From: Halanaerobiales bacterium
GTDB taxonomy: Bacteria > Bacillota > Halanaerobiia > Halanaerobiales > Halanaerobiaceae
Length of the DNA stretch: 64,000 nt
Direction of reading: 5' to 3'
Assembly: GCA_016278485.1 (NCBI GenBank)
Contig: JADQBT010000003.1
Location: 1-64,000 of the forward strand
Part shown: piece after piece, positions 27,905-36,982 of the stretch
Position numbering within the stretch: the first letter of the stretch is position 1
Layout of the letters: every line of letters begins with the position of its first letter
The notes under the pieces: model-generated
Told to the model about the DNA's origin: nothing
Databases searched by the model: none
Seen by the model: only the letters and a program-made list of their open reading frames with translations
Program-made: the position numbers and the translations under genes

Positions 27905-29148
27905 TATTCAACCACCACCTTTATTGAAGCAGTTTTAAGTGATAACAACTTTTCTTTCGCTAAATTAATTTTAATCATTTCGGATGGATTAACTTTTTTA
28001 AATGTATTTTTAGCTATTAATTCATTATTATTTAATATTTTGATAGTCTTATCTGAGGCAGGCTTTTTAACTCGCATTGAAAATTCCAAATCTTTACCTA
28101 ATGTTATAAGCTGTGGAATTACATAATTGATTCCATCACCTGCTTCTACAAAGATATTATTTTTTCTCCATTTATGCCCACTTTTAATGTACTTTGCAGC
28201 GGCCTGGCCTGCATTTTCTGCTTCATCAGATACATAATCGACCAGATCATGGATATGCAGTACATTACCACAGGCAAAAATTCCAGGTACATTTGTTTCC
28301 AAATTATCCTTTACCAGAGCTCCTCCGGTAATATCATCTATTTGCACATCTGCCTGTTTCGATAATTCATTCTCTGGAATTAACCCTACTGAAAGAATCA
28401 GTGTATCGCATTCAATTTCATACTCTGAACCAGGTATTGCTCTTAAATTTTCATCCACCTCTGTCACTATAATTGATTCAAGTCTATCTTTTCCTTTTAC
28501 ATCAATGACTGTGTGACTTAATTTGAGGGGAATGTTAAAATCAATCAAGCATTGATTAATGTTTCTATTTAATCCATTTGAATACGGCATAATTTCTAAT
28601 ACTGCTTTTACATTTGCTCCCTCAAGTGTTAAGCGACGAGCCATAATTAAGCCAATATCACCTGAACCCAGGATAACTATATTGTTACCCACTTTTATAT
28701 TTTGTAAGTTCATTAAGTTTTGAGTTAGACCCGCAGTATAGACTCCAGCCATTCTTTCGCCAGGAAGACTAATACCACCTGCAGTTCTTTCTCTACTTCC
28801 CATAGCCAATACTACTGCATCTGCTTTAAATTCCAAAATGCCAATTTCCTCATTTATTACTTTTAGATACTTTTCAGCTCTTAATTCAGTAACAATTGTA
28901 CTAGTCATAATCTCAATCTTTCTTTCCTGGACCTTTTTTAAATAACGATATGCATATTCGGGTCCAGTCAAAATTTCTTTAAATTTATGCAATCCAAATC
29001 CATCATGGATACACTGGTTTAAAATCCCTCCAGCTCTTTTCTCTCTTTCAATAATTAAAATATCTCTAATGCCATTATCATAAGCTGCCAGGGCAGCAGC
29101 TAAACCAGCTGGTCCAGCTCCAATGATTACAAGTTCTCTTTTCATCAT
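27904..29148 (-). CDS. NAD(P)/FAD-dependent oxidoreductase, middle component of GlpA-like set
   Basis: A 414-residue flavoprotein. It has the FAD motif VIIGAGPAGLAAALAAYDNG, an NAD-binding VILGSGDIGLIMARRLTLEG and the closing GIFACGNVLHIHDLVDYV. Cys residues of the disulfide reductase type (GILNQCIHDGFG) do not form a CxxC pair. It should take electrons from the GlpA-like subunit and pass them to NAD or a quinone/ferredoxin. The ATG at 29148 overlaps the upstream stop as ATGA. Confidence 0.83.
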   Translation of the reverse strand: MMKRELVIIGAGPAGLAAALAAYDNGIRDILIIEREKRAGGILNQCIHDGFGLHKFKEILTGPEYAYRYLKKVQERKIEIMTSTIVTELRAEKYLKVINEEIGILEFKADAVVLAMGSRERTAGGISLPGERMAGVYTAGLTQNLMNLQNIKVGNNIVILGSGDIGLIMARRLTLEGANVKAVLEIMPYSNGLNRNINQCLIDFNIPLKLSHTVIDVKGKDRLESIIVTEVDENLRAIPGSEYEIECDTLILSVGLIPENELSKQADVQIDDITGGALVKDNLETNVPGIFACGNVLHIHDLVDYVSDEAENAGQAAAKYIKSGHKWRKNNIFVEAGDGINYVIPQLITLGKDLEFSMRVKKPASDKTIKILNNNELIAKNTFKKVNPSEMIKINLAKEKLLSLKTASIKVVVE

Positions 29149-30611
29149 TTTTCCCACCCCTTTGCCTGTCCTGCAAATAGATTAGAGCTATTCCCAGTTA
29201 ACTGAATTTGCTCAAGATCCATGTTAAATTCTTCCTGCATTATCTTTACTATTCGAGCCATACAATAGCCACCCTGACATCTCCCCATGGTAGCTCTGGC
29301 CCGATATTTTACACCTTTTAAAGTCGTAACACCAAGTGGATTATGCAAAGCATCTATTATTTCTTGTCTTGTAATATTCTCACATCTACAGACAAGTTCC
29401 CTATAACCCGCATTTTCTTCGGCAAGTATTTTTTGCTCTGCAAGCGGTAGTTCACTAAATTTGGTAATGCCAGTTCTCTTTTTATTAAAAATTTCCTTAT
29501 TTTTTAAATTTTCCATCTTATCGATCATTTCTACTACATATTTGGCAATACCAGGAGCAGATGTTAAACCTGGTGATTCTATCCCAATTAAGTTTATAAA
29601 ATTATCATAGCGAGGACTTTTTTCAATAACAAAATCAGTAAATCCACCGATTTCTGGTGGAACAATTTTGCTTCTAATGCCTGAATAACTTCTAATCACC
29701 ATATCCTGTGATATTTTAGGAAGAAAATCCCTAGCTTCTTTAATTAATTGTTCCATTACATCTTTAGTAGTCGCTTTATTATCTACACAATCAATATATT
29801 CATTACTGGGACCAATTAAAATATTCCCATCAACTGTTGGTGTTAAATGAATACCATAACCTCCTGCATTTTCCGGAGGGACAGGATAAACCAAATGTGA
29901 AAGAAGACTAGAAGAGTTTTTATCAAGCACATAGTATTCGCCTCTACAGGGATATATTTTATATCTATCTTCACCTGAAAAAGATGCAATATCATCCGAA
30001 TATAGTCCTGCTGAATTAATTACATAATCTGCTCTTATATTTTTTTGGTTTGTTTTAATTAGAAATTTTCCGTTAATTTTATTTATTCCTAATACTTTCG
30101 TATTTAACTTGATTTCTACACCATTTTGAAATGCATTTTCAGCCAATGCAATTGTCAATTCATAAGGACTGGTAATAGCACTATTTGGAGAATACATGGC
30201 AGCTTTACCGTCTATATTTGCTTCCATTTTTTTTATAAAATCTTCACCTACAATATTTAACTCTGCTCCATTCTTAGAGCCAATATATTGTAAGTTATAT
30301 AACTCAGCAACTTGTTTTTTGTCAACTGCTACCACTAGTTTTCCTACTTTTTTATAAGGCACATCCAGATCTGCACATAATTCTTCAAAATGACTATTTC
30401 CATACATACAAACATCAGCCTTTAAAGATCCTACAGGAGCAGTAAAACCAGCGTGAACAACACCACTATTACTATTACTAGCACCCTGACCAACATCACT
30501 TTCCATTTCTAGTAGTACTGTATTAATGCTATATTTACTTAGTTCCCTAGCTATGGCAGTTCCTACCACACCACCTCCTATTATTGCAATATCATAGTTT
30601 TGAGTATCCAA
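29145..30611 (-). CDS. GlpA/LhgO-like FAD-dependent dehydrogenase with C-terminal BFD-type [2Fe-2S] domain
   Basis: A 488-residue DAO-family flavoprotein. Residues 8-40 hold IAIIGGGVVGTAIARELSKY, and near residues 405-460 CRCENITRQEIIDALHNPLG plus GRCQGGYC give the four Cys of a bacterioferritin-associated-ferredoxin-like domain. Relatives oxidise glycerol-3-phosphate or L-2-hydroxyglutarate. Next to a 2-oxoglutarate:ferredoxin oxidoreductase operon the hydroxyglutarate option is attractive, but glycerol-3-phosphate dehydrogenase sets of Firmicutes have the same three-gene layout, so the substrate stays open. Confidence 0.82.
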   Translation of the reverse strand: MDTQNYDIAIIGGGVVGTAIARELSKYSINTVLLEMESDVGQGASNSNSGVVHAGFTAPVGSLKADVCMYGNSHFEELCADLDVPYKKVGKLVVAVDKKQVAELYNLQYIGSKNGAELNIVGEDFIKKMEANIDGKAAMYSPNSAITSPYELTIALAENAFQNGVEIKLNTKVLGINKINGKFLIKTNQKNIRADYVINSAGLYSDDIASFSGEDRYKIYPCRGEYYVLDKNSSSLLSHLVYPVPPENAGGYGIHLTPTVDGNILIGPSNEYIDCVDNKATTKDVMEQLIKEARDFLPKISQDMVIRSYSGIRSKIVPPEIGGFTDFVIEKSPRYDNFINLIGIESPGLTSAPGIAKYVVEMIDKMENLKNKEIFNKKRTGITKFSELPLAEQKILAEENAGYRELVCRCENITRQEIIDALHNPLGVTTLKGVKYRARATMGRCQGGYCMARIVKIMQEEFNMDLEQIQLTGNSSNLFAGQAKGWEK

Positions 30612-30880
30612 AACTAGCCCTCCTATTCATTTTCTTTGTATCTTTACAAAAACTATACAAATAATTTAATAATAGTTATGAAAATTGTTTGAATCTTTTG
30701 TCTTGCAACACTATAATAAATTAAATATCGCTAATTTGCATTTCAGATATTGCTATAAACTCTTCTATACAACATATATTGCTGTATTTTTAGTTATTAT
30801 TTATTATAAAAAGGACTTTTTGTCTTAATTTAGAAATAGAAAGAATAATACTAATAAAATTTTTTAGGGAAGGAATAACT
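30612..30880. promoter_or_regulatory. divergent intergenic region with plus-strand promoter candidate and palindrome
   Basis: On the plus strand TTGAAT (30689-30694) and TATAAT (30712-30717) are 17 bp apart and could drive the MFS-araC pair with a leader of about 150 bases. An inverted repeat TTTGTATCTTTACAAA at 30635-30650 lies just upstream of the GlpA-like start and could be an operator or a small RNA hairpin. TTTTGTCTT occurs twice (30696, 30818), perhaps AraC half-sites. I see no small gene here. Confidence 0.5.
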
Positions 30881-32065
30881 ATGAAGAAGAAGAAAATGCT
30901 GATTTTAGCCATTCACGTCCTATTAGTCACTCAGACATACTTTTTTCTGCCATTAATTCCTATTTACGCTAAAAAGTTCGGTATTGCTCAGTTTTTAATA
31001 GGACAAGCAATATTTTTCTATAATCTACCAAGCGGTTTTACCAAAATTTATATTGGTTACTTAATTGACAAAATAGGAAGTAAAAATATACTTATATTGA
31101 CAAATATTATCTTTGTAGCTGGCTTGTTTTTTTATTTTTTCCCGGGGAATTTTGCAATGCTTGCTGTTGGTCAGTTTTTAACTGGTACCAGTCGAGCCGC
31201 TTTTATGGCTGCTACTTCCTTTTATTTTTCAGAAATGGACGAAAATTCACGCGGAAAGAACCTGGGCATTAGAACTGCTGGAATAGGGGTTGGATTTTTT
31301 ATAGGTCCTTTACTTGGCGGGATAGTAAGTGACCAATGGGGATATTTATCACTTTTTTATATACTCTTTCTTACATTTATATTTAACGTTATTATTCTAA
31401 TTAATCTACCCACGATTAGAATTAAACCTAAAATTAAAGCAAAGAAACTTAATTTTTTTAGTGAAGCTAAATTATTACTTGGAAATTTAAATTTTCTTGT
31501 TGTTATCTTGAGTGGATTTACTATTTCAATCATCATGGTCATAACTGATAACTATCTTCCACTTTATCTTGATGATATAAATCTTTCTATTAAAGCAGCC
31601 GGACTAATTTTAAGCATCAAAGGAGTATCCCAAATAATATTTGGGCCTATAATGGGTACCCTTTCTGATAGATATGGCAGAAAAATATTTGTCTATGCTG
31701 GCATAATCTTACCCTCTTTTAGCATTTTACTTCTACCCTATCTAAAAAATTTCTTTCTTTTAATAATTGCTGTATTTTTAATCTCTCTTGGCTTTACCGT
31801 ATTAAATCCAATTCTAAATGCACTGGCAGCTGAAGCTACTGATTTCACTAAAAGAGGATTTTCTATAGGACTATGGCAATCAAGTGTAAGCTTTGCTACA
31901 ACAATATTTGCCTTAATGTTTGGATATATATATAGTTACTTTAACTTGAAATATATATTTGTTTTTTCTTCCATCTTCTTAGTTTTTTGTTTAGGGTGTA
32001 TCTATCTTATTAATTATATCATAAATAAAAATAAATCTGCTAATCATGCAAAGGAGGTCGTTTAA
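30881..32065 (+). CDS. MFS transporter
   Basis: A 394-residue protein with twelve predicted helices in two halves. The loop after helix 2 has GYLIDKIGSKNI and the matching C-terminal loop has GTLSDRYGRKIFVYAG, the classic MFS motif A. It could export a drug or metabolite or import a sugar or acid; the sequence does not decide. The start follows GGGAAGGAA. It is followed without a gap by an AraC-type regulator that probably controls it. Confidence 0.9.
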   Translation: MKKKKMLILAIHVLLVTQTYFFLPLIPIYAKKFGIAQFLIGQAIFFYNLPSGFTKIYIGYLIDKIGSKNILILTNIIFVAGLFFYFFPGNFAMLAVGQFLTGTSRAAFMAATSFYFSEMDENSRGKNLGIRTAGIGVGFFIGPLLGGIVSDQWGYLSLFYILFLTFIFNVIILINLPTIRIKPKIKAKKLNFFSEAKLLLGNLNFLVVILSGFTISIIMVITDNYLPLYLDDINLSIKAAGLILSIKGVSQIIFGPIMGTLSDRYGRKIFVYAGIILPSFSILLLPYLKNFFLLIIAVFLISLGFTVLNPILNALAAEATDFTKRGFSIGLWQSSVSFATTIFALMFGYIYSYFNLKYIFVFSSIFLVFCLGCIYLINYIINKNKSANHAKEVV

Positions 32066-32932
32066 GTGCAAGAAATTGAAAATAAAAGAAATTCAACTCG
32101 TAGTTTTTTAGTAAAAGACTTTAAAATTGCTCACAGAAAAACACCTTCTACAGTAAAGGTTTATAAACATTATCATAATGCTTACGAAATTCTCGTACAA
32201 AATAACGGTACTGGAGAATTCTTTATAAAAGATAATAATTATGTTATGGAACCCAAAACATTATTTATCATTAATGAATTTGATATTCATCGGACTATAG
32301 TTAAGAAAGGACTAAAAACCTATGACCGATTTGTAATTCAAATAAATCCAAAATTCCTTAACAGTTATTTTAACTATATTGAAGATGATTTTAAGCCAAT
32401 TGATATCTTCAAAGAAAATATTAAATGTATTAAACTAAATGACAACGAACATAAACGTATTAAATACCTGTCCGAAAAAATTATTTTAGAATTAACCAAA
32501 AAAGAAGCTGGTTATCAGTCAATAATACATGCTCACCTTTTAGAAATGTTTGTTTTTATTAACCGTCTAATCAAAAATAAAAATTATGATATTGTTACTG
32601 AAAAAGGTAAAAAAGAAGCTAGACTCCAAAAAATAATATCATATATTAACAATAATTATAAAAATGAAATAACTCTTCAGCAAATTGCCGAAGAGCTTTA
32701 TATTAGCAAATATTATTTAAGTCACTTTTTTAAAGATAAAACTGGCTTTACAGTTATTGAATTTTTAAATAATAAAAGAATTATTGAAGCGCAAAAACTC
32801 CTTAATAATACAGATCAAAATATTACTGATATTGCTATTAGCAATGGGTTTAACTCTTTAAATCATTTTGAAAGAACTTTTAAGAATATCAATGGGATAA
32901 CAGCTAGCCAATATAGAAATATGTTAAATTGA
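32066..32932 (+). CDS. AraC-family transcriptional regulator with cupin sensor domain
   Basis: A 288-residue regulator. Residues about 20-110 form a cupin-like sensory domain (HYHNAYEILVQNNGTGEFF and VMEPKTLFIINEFDIHR), and residues 185-288 form the double HTH: LQQIAEELYISKYYLSHFFKDKTG and DIAISNGFNSLNHFERTFKNINGITASQYR. It begins with GTG directly after the MFS stop, with AAAGGAGG in the MFS end. It likely senses a sugar or related ligand and acts on the divergent promoter region. Confidence 0.92.
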   Translation: MQEIENKRNSTRSFLVKDFKIAHRKTPSTVKVYKHYHNAYEILVQNNGTGEFFIKDNNYVMEPKTLFIINEFDIHRTIVKKGLKTYDRFVIQINPKFLNSYFNYIEDDFKPIDIFKENIKCIKLNDNEHKRIKYLSEKIILELTKKEAGYQSIIHAHLLEMFVFINRLIKNKNYDIVTEKGKKEARLQKIISYINNNYKNEITLQQIAEELYISKYYLSHFFKDKTGFTVIEFLNNKRIIEAQKLLNNTDQNITDIAISNGFNSLNHFERTFKNINGITASQYRNMLN

Positions 32933-32986
32933 CTAATTTGACAATAAAATTATTATTTCCTATAATTTATTAATAGGAGGGGATTA

Positions 32987-33481
32987 ATTATCAGAGTAGA
33001 GAGAATTGATGATATTAACCCAAAACTTCTCAGGAAATTAGTCGATTTAGAAGAGAGAACCTTTGCCGAGGGAGGCCTCAGGCGTTGGGAATTGGTCCCG
33101 ATCATTAAACATGGACGATTATTTGTTTTATTTGATCAGGAAAAACCAATAGGTACACTTGAATTAATGGCTGACTGGGATGATTCCGAAAAGGCATATA
33201 TTTATGGTTTAGCTATTGATCCGGAATACCAGAATAGGGATTTAGGAACTAAACTATTTAAATATGGGCTATGCAAACTTGTTGAAGAAGGTTTTTCAAC
33301 TACGACTTTAACGGTGGATCCAGCTAATAGAGCAGCTATCCATCTTTACAAAGACAAACTAAATTTTAAAATAGTAGACCAGCAAGAAGATATCTATGGG
33401 CCAGAAGCAGATCGTTTATTTATGGAAATGGATCTAGCAGAATTTGCTGAAAACAAAAAAGATGTTCGTAAAATTGCTTAA
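32987..33481 (+). CDS. GNAT acetyltransferase with apparent ATT start codon
   Basis: A 164-residue GNAT protein if translation begins at ATT 32987. The acetyl-CoA motif is IDPEYQNRDLGTKLFKYGL, followed by DPANRAAIHLYKDKLNFKIV. The frame opens at 32966 after a stop, and no ATG, GTG or TTG appears until TTG 33092, which would cut off about 35 residues of good coding sequence and has no ribosome site. AGGAGGGG at 32975-32982 stands at right distance from ATT 32987 (or ATC 32990). It ends 4 bases into the convergent fumarase gene. The acceptor substrate is unknown. Confidence 0.78.
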   Translation: MIRVERIDDINPKLLRKLVDLEERTFAEGGLRRWELVPIIKHGRLFVLFDQEKPIGTLELMADWDDSEKAYIYGLAIDPEYQNRDLGTKLFKYGLCKLVEEGFSTTTLTVDPANRAAIHLYKDKLNFKIVDQQEDIYGPEADRLFMEMDLAEFAENKKDVRKIA

Positions 33482-34866
33482 TGTGGATTAGCCATTTTGA
33501 TAGGCTTGACTAGTTCATCGAACTCATCAGCAGTTAAATATTCTAAGTTAAGTGCCGCCTTTTTCAATGAAATATTTTTTGCTTGCGCCAGCTTGGCAAT
33601 TTCTGCTGCTTTATCATAACCTAGTACTGGGTTTAACGCAGTAACTAACATCAAAGAATTTTTAACATTGCTTGCCAACTGTTCTTTATTAACAGTAATA
33701 CCACTTAAACATCTTTTTGTAAATGAATCAATTCCATCGGCTAAAAGCTTAATGGATTGTAATAAATTATAAATAATAACAGGCTTACAAACATTCAACT
33801 GGAAATTTCCGCTACTGCCTGCAAAACTTATTGCTAGATCATTTCCCATCACATGTACACAAACCTGATATAATGCTTCCGCCTGAGTAGGATTAATTTT
33901 TCCTGGCATAATAGAGCTACCTGGTTCATTGGCTGGAATCATAATTTCAGCCAGTCCTGCTCTAGGTCCAGAAGCCATCCAACGTATATCATTTGCAATT
34001 TTCATTAAAGAAGTAGCAATCGTTTTTAAAGAACCACTAACTGCTACCAAGTTATCATGGGCAGCAATGTTAACCCCTTTTTCTTTCCTAACATAGAACT
34101 TCATCCCTGTTAATGAAGAAAGCTCTTCCACCATCAATTCCGCAAAACCTTTTTTAGTATTTAGACCAGTTCCTACAGCCGTTCCACCGATAGGAATTTT
34201 CCGTACATTTTCCATGATATTAATTAATACCTTACGGCCTTCATTAATTTGCGCTGCAAATGTTGCAAATTCTTGTCCGCATGTAATAGGGGTGGCGTCC
34301 ATCAGATGAGTACGACCTACTTTGGTAATACCTTGAAATTCTTTTGCTTTTTTTAATAACTCTTTTTCAAAATTATTTAATATTGGTAATAAACAATTTT
34401 CCATCCTTTGCATTGTAGAAATTGCCATTGCCGTGGGAAAAGTATCATTAGATGACTGTGACATATTTACATCATCATTAGGATGCAAGGGATATTTTTC
34501 ACCTGGCCTATTTCCAGCTATAATAGCTGCTTTGTTACTTATGACTTCATTAACATTCATGTTTGTCTGAGTCCCTGAGCCCGTCTGCCAGACTGGTAGA
34601 GGAAATTCTTCTATTAATTCACCACTTATTAACCCATCAGCTGCCTTAATTATCAACTGTTTCTTATAATCAGATAATAAACCTAAGTTATTATTTACTA
34701 TTGCTGCTGCTTTTTTTATATAACCATAAGCAGAAATTAGATCTGCTGGCATTTTCTCGTCACCAATAGGAAAATTTTCTTTAGCCCGAACTGTCTGTGC
34801 ACCATATAATGCTTTTTCTGGAACCTGAACCTTGCCTAAAGTATCACTCTCAAAACGATAATTCAT
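33478..34866 (-). CDS. fumC: class II fumarate hydratase (FumC), aspartase possible
   Basis: A 462-residue member of the fumarase/aspartase superfamily. It has GSGTQTNMNVNEVISN near the N-terminus, KVGRTHLMDATPITCGQEF mid-protein and the signature GSSIMPGKINPTQ. It interconverts fumarate and malate in the cytoplasm. An aspartate ammonia-lyase is the nearest alternative, and the motif pattern favours fumarase slightly. It joins the succinate/malate chemistry of the previous block although it sits at the end of the activase operon. Confidence 0.87.
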   Translation of the reverse strand: MNYRFESDTLGKVQVPEKALYGAQTVRAKENFPIGDEKMPADLISAYGYIKKAAAIVNNNLGLLSDYKKQLIIKAADGLISGELIEEFPLPVWQTGSGTQTNMNVNEVISNKAAIIAGNRPGEKYPLHPNDDVNMSQSSNDTFPTAMAISTMQRMENCLLPILNNFEKELLKKAKEFQGITKVGRTHLMDATPITCGQEFATFAAQINEGRKVLINIMENVRKIPIGGTAVGTGLNTKKGFAELMVEELSSLTGMKFYVRKEKGVNIAAHDNLVAVSGSLKTIATSLMKIANDIRWMASGPRAGLAEIMIPANEPGSSIMPGKINPTQAEALYQVCVHVMGNDLAISFAGSSGNFQLNVCKPVIIYNLLQSIKLLADGIDSFTKRCLSGITVNKEQLASNVKNSLMLVTALNPVLGYDKAAEIAKLAQAKNISLKKAALNLEYLTADEFDELVKPIKMANPH

Positions 34867-34884
34867 ATTGCCACCTCCAAAATT

Positions 34885-35883
34885 TTAACTACCTGTCTCT
34901 TGTTGTTCTCTTTTTTTATGATTGATTTGATCAGACCACTTACCACAACGGTCTCCCGTCATAGCTATAGTCTGTCCGTTTGCCTGTACTTTAATAACCT
35001 CACAACTATTTGCACAACCTTCACAGTTAAAACTAGTTGTTTCAAAACTATCTTTTGTAATATTAAAACCTTTAAAAGAAGTATTTTTACCAGTTTTTTT
35101 AATTTCTGCCTTGGCTAACTGAGCAATACCAATTGCCCCCATGACATTATAGTGCTCTGGTATAATAATTTTTTCACCAACCTCTTCTGCAAATGCTGCT
35201 TTGATACCCAGATTTGCAGCAACTCCACCTTGAAAAATATATTTCCCTTGCAAATTACGGTTACGTACTAAATTATTCATATAATTTCTGACAAGAGCAC
35301 GACAAAGTCCTTTTATGATTTCAGACTTGGTAAACCCATATTGTTGTTTTGATATCATATCCGACTCAGCAAAAACAGTACATCGTCCGGCGATACGAAC
35401 ATCTCTCTTAGCTTGTAAAGCCAGATCACCAAATTCTTCGATTGGTATTCCTAATCTTTCGGCCTGATGGTCAAGGAATGAACCCGTCCCAGCCGCACAG
35501 ACTGTATTCATAGCAAAATCTGTAGCAATACCATCTTTAACAATAATCAATTTGGAATCCTGACCACCAATTTCAAAAATTGTTCCTGTCTCTGGATAAA
35601 AATATGTTGTTGCCATCGCATGAGCAGTAATTTCATTTTTTACAATATCGGCTCCTAAGATATAGCCAACTAACTGACGTCCACTACCAGTCACACCAAC
35701 ACCATCAATTTTTATTTTATTATTTAATTTTATTCTTAGTTGCTGAATTCCATCTTTAACAAGTTCAACTGGTTGCCCTGAATTTCTTGTATATAATTTA
35801 AATAAAATTCTATTTTCCTCATCAATAGCTACTATATTAATACTAACAGAACCAATATCCACACCTAGATAAATGTTACCCAT
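34885..35883 (-). CDS. BadF/BadG/BcrA/HgdC-type ATPase (acyl-CoA dehydratase activase family)
   Basis: A 332-residue ASKHA-fold ATPase. The phosphate loop is GVDIGSVSINIVAID, the bridging cluster Cys are in NTVCAAGTGSFLDHQ and AGRCTVFAESDM, and the second phosphate region is FQGGVAANLGIK. A C-terminal extension carries CEGCANSCEVI and GDRCG, which is not part of minimal HgdC. The family uses ATP to drive low-potential electrons into a partner dehydratase or reductase. Here the partners are two DUF2229-type genes, not HgdA/HgdB. Confidence 0.87.
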   Translation of the reverse strand: MGNIYLGVDIGSVSINIVAIDEENRILFKLYTRNSGQPVELVKDGIQQLRIKLNNKIKIDGVGVTGSGRQLVGYILGADIVKNEITAHAMATTYFYPETGTIFEIGGQDSKLIIVKDGIATDFAMNTVCAAGTGSFLDHQAERLGIPIEEFGDLALQAKRDVRIAGRCTVFAESDMISKQQYGFTKSEIIKGLCRALVRNYMNNLVRNRNLQGKYIFQGGVAANLGIKAAFAEEVGEKIIIPEHYNVMGAIGIAQLAKAEIKKTGKNTSFKGFNITKDSFETTSFNCEGCANSCEVIKVQANGQTIAMTGDRCGKWSDQINHKKREQQETGS

Positions 35884-36970
35884 GCTTAATCTTCCTTTCC
35901 TCTAAGCTTTTTTGTTGTCTAACCATATCCAAAAATGCTTCTACTCTTGTTAAAATATTTGCTTCAGCAATTTGTTCATCAATGGAAATTGATAAGATAG
36001 GGATATTTAAGTCTTTTGCTATCTTATCCAGCATACTCTGAGAAACTAACTCAGGCAGGCAACCAAAAGGTTTTAAATGAATAACTCCATGGAAACCTCT
36101 ATCTTTATAATCCACTATCCTACCTACCGACTCTTGCGCATGCCCTCCAATACCAATCTTGATATATTGTTGGCCCTTAGCCTTAATTTTAGTGCTTTCA
36201 CCAAAAAAAGGAAGGAATGTATCATCAATCCAGTCAGATAGATAATGTGATCTTTCTACTTCAACCCCAAAACTGTTTAACTTCTCTTCAATATAATTAT
36301 TTATAGACTCCTCCATAACAACATAAATTTCACCAATAATTCCAATTTTTATTCTATCTTTATCTGCCGGTAAATGAATTGACAAAGAGTCAAGGTCAGC
36401 TTTAACCTTTGTCTCAACAAACTCTATCTCATCAATTGTATTTATTTTATTAAACTCTTCTTTAGCTTTTTTCCAGATTAAATCAACCTCACCATTTGGA
36501 GAATAAGCTCTTTTTTGCTCTACAATTTTTTCTACATTATCAATTGCTTTGGCAAGCTTATAAATTATTTTTAGATTGCGCCAGAAATTAAACCAGGATT
36601 TTTTTGCTTTAATTTTTTTGAGATTTTCCATAAATTTTGACCAATTATCTTGAGGTGCGTTAAAAATTATAAAATTAACTTGATGACCAAAATCATCTAA
36701 AATTTTTTTGTGTAATTCACCATAATAACCTGCCCGACAAGGTCCATGCCCTCCACTTGTTACAATTGTATCAGCACCTGCTTCTATTGCTTCCAAATAA
36801 GAACCCATGATTACTTTAAAGGGAAAACAGGCAAATTCCGGACTGTGTTTTACACCTAAATCAATTGTTTTTTTACTAGGACGCGGCGGCATTATTATTT
36901 CGTGATCAAAAAGTTCAAATAACTTTGCAAAAATTAAAGTAGTACCCATATGGGGAAAAGTTATTTTCAT
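35876..36970 (-). CDS. DUF2229 / HgdB-like activase-associated protein, first
   Basis: A 364-residue protein of the family often fused to BadF-type domains in long 2-hydroxyglutaryl-CoA dehydratase activase homologues. Cys-containing segments SPEFACFPFKVIMGS, SGGHGPCRAGYYG and HLKPFGCLPELVSQ could bind a cluster. It overlaps the BadF gene by eight bases. It is probably the electron-accepting or substrate-side partner; the reaction is unknown. Confidence 0.75.
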   Translation of the reverse strand: MKITFPHMGTTLIFAKLFELFDHEIIMPPRPSKKTIDLGVKHSPEFACFPFKVIMGSYLEAIEAGADTIVTSGGHGPCRAGYYGELHKKILDDFGHQVNFIIFNAPQDNWSKFMENLKKIKAKKSWFNFWRNLKIIYKLAKAIDNVEKIVEQKRAYSPNGEVDLIWKKAKEEFNKINTIDEIEFVETKVKADLDSLSIHLPADKDRIKIGIIGEIYVVMEESINNYIEEKLNSFGVEVERSHYLSDWIDDTFLPFFGESTKIKAKGQQYIKIGIGGHAQESVGRIVDYKDRGFHGVIHLKPFGCLPELVSQSMLDKIAKDLNIPILSISIDEQIAEANILTRVEAFLDMVRQQKSLEERKIKHG

Positions 36971-36982
36971 GATTATACACTC

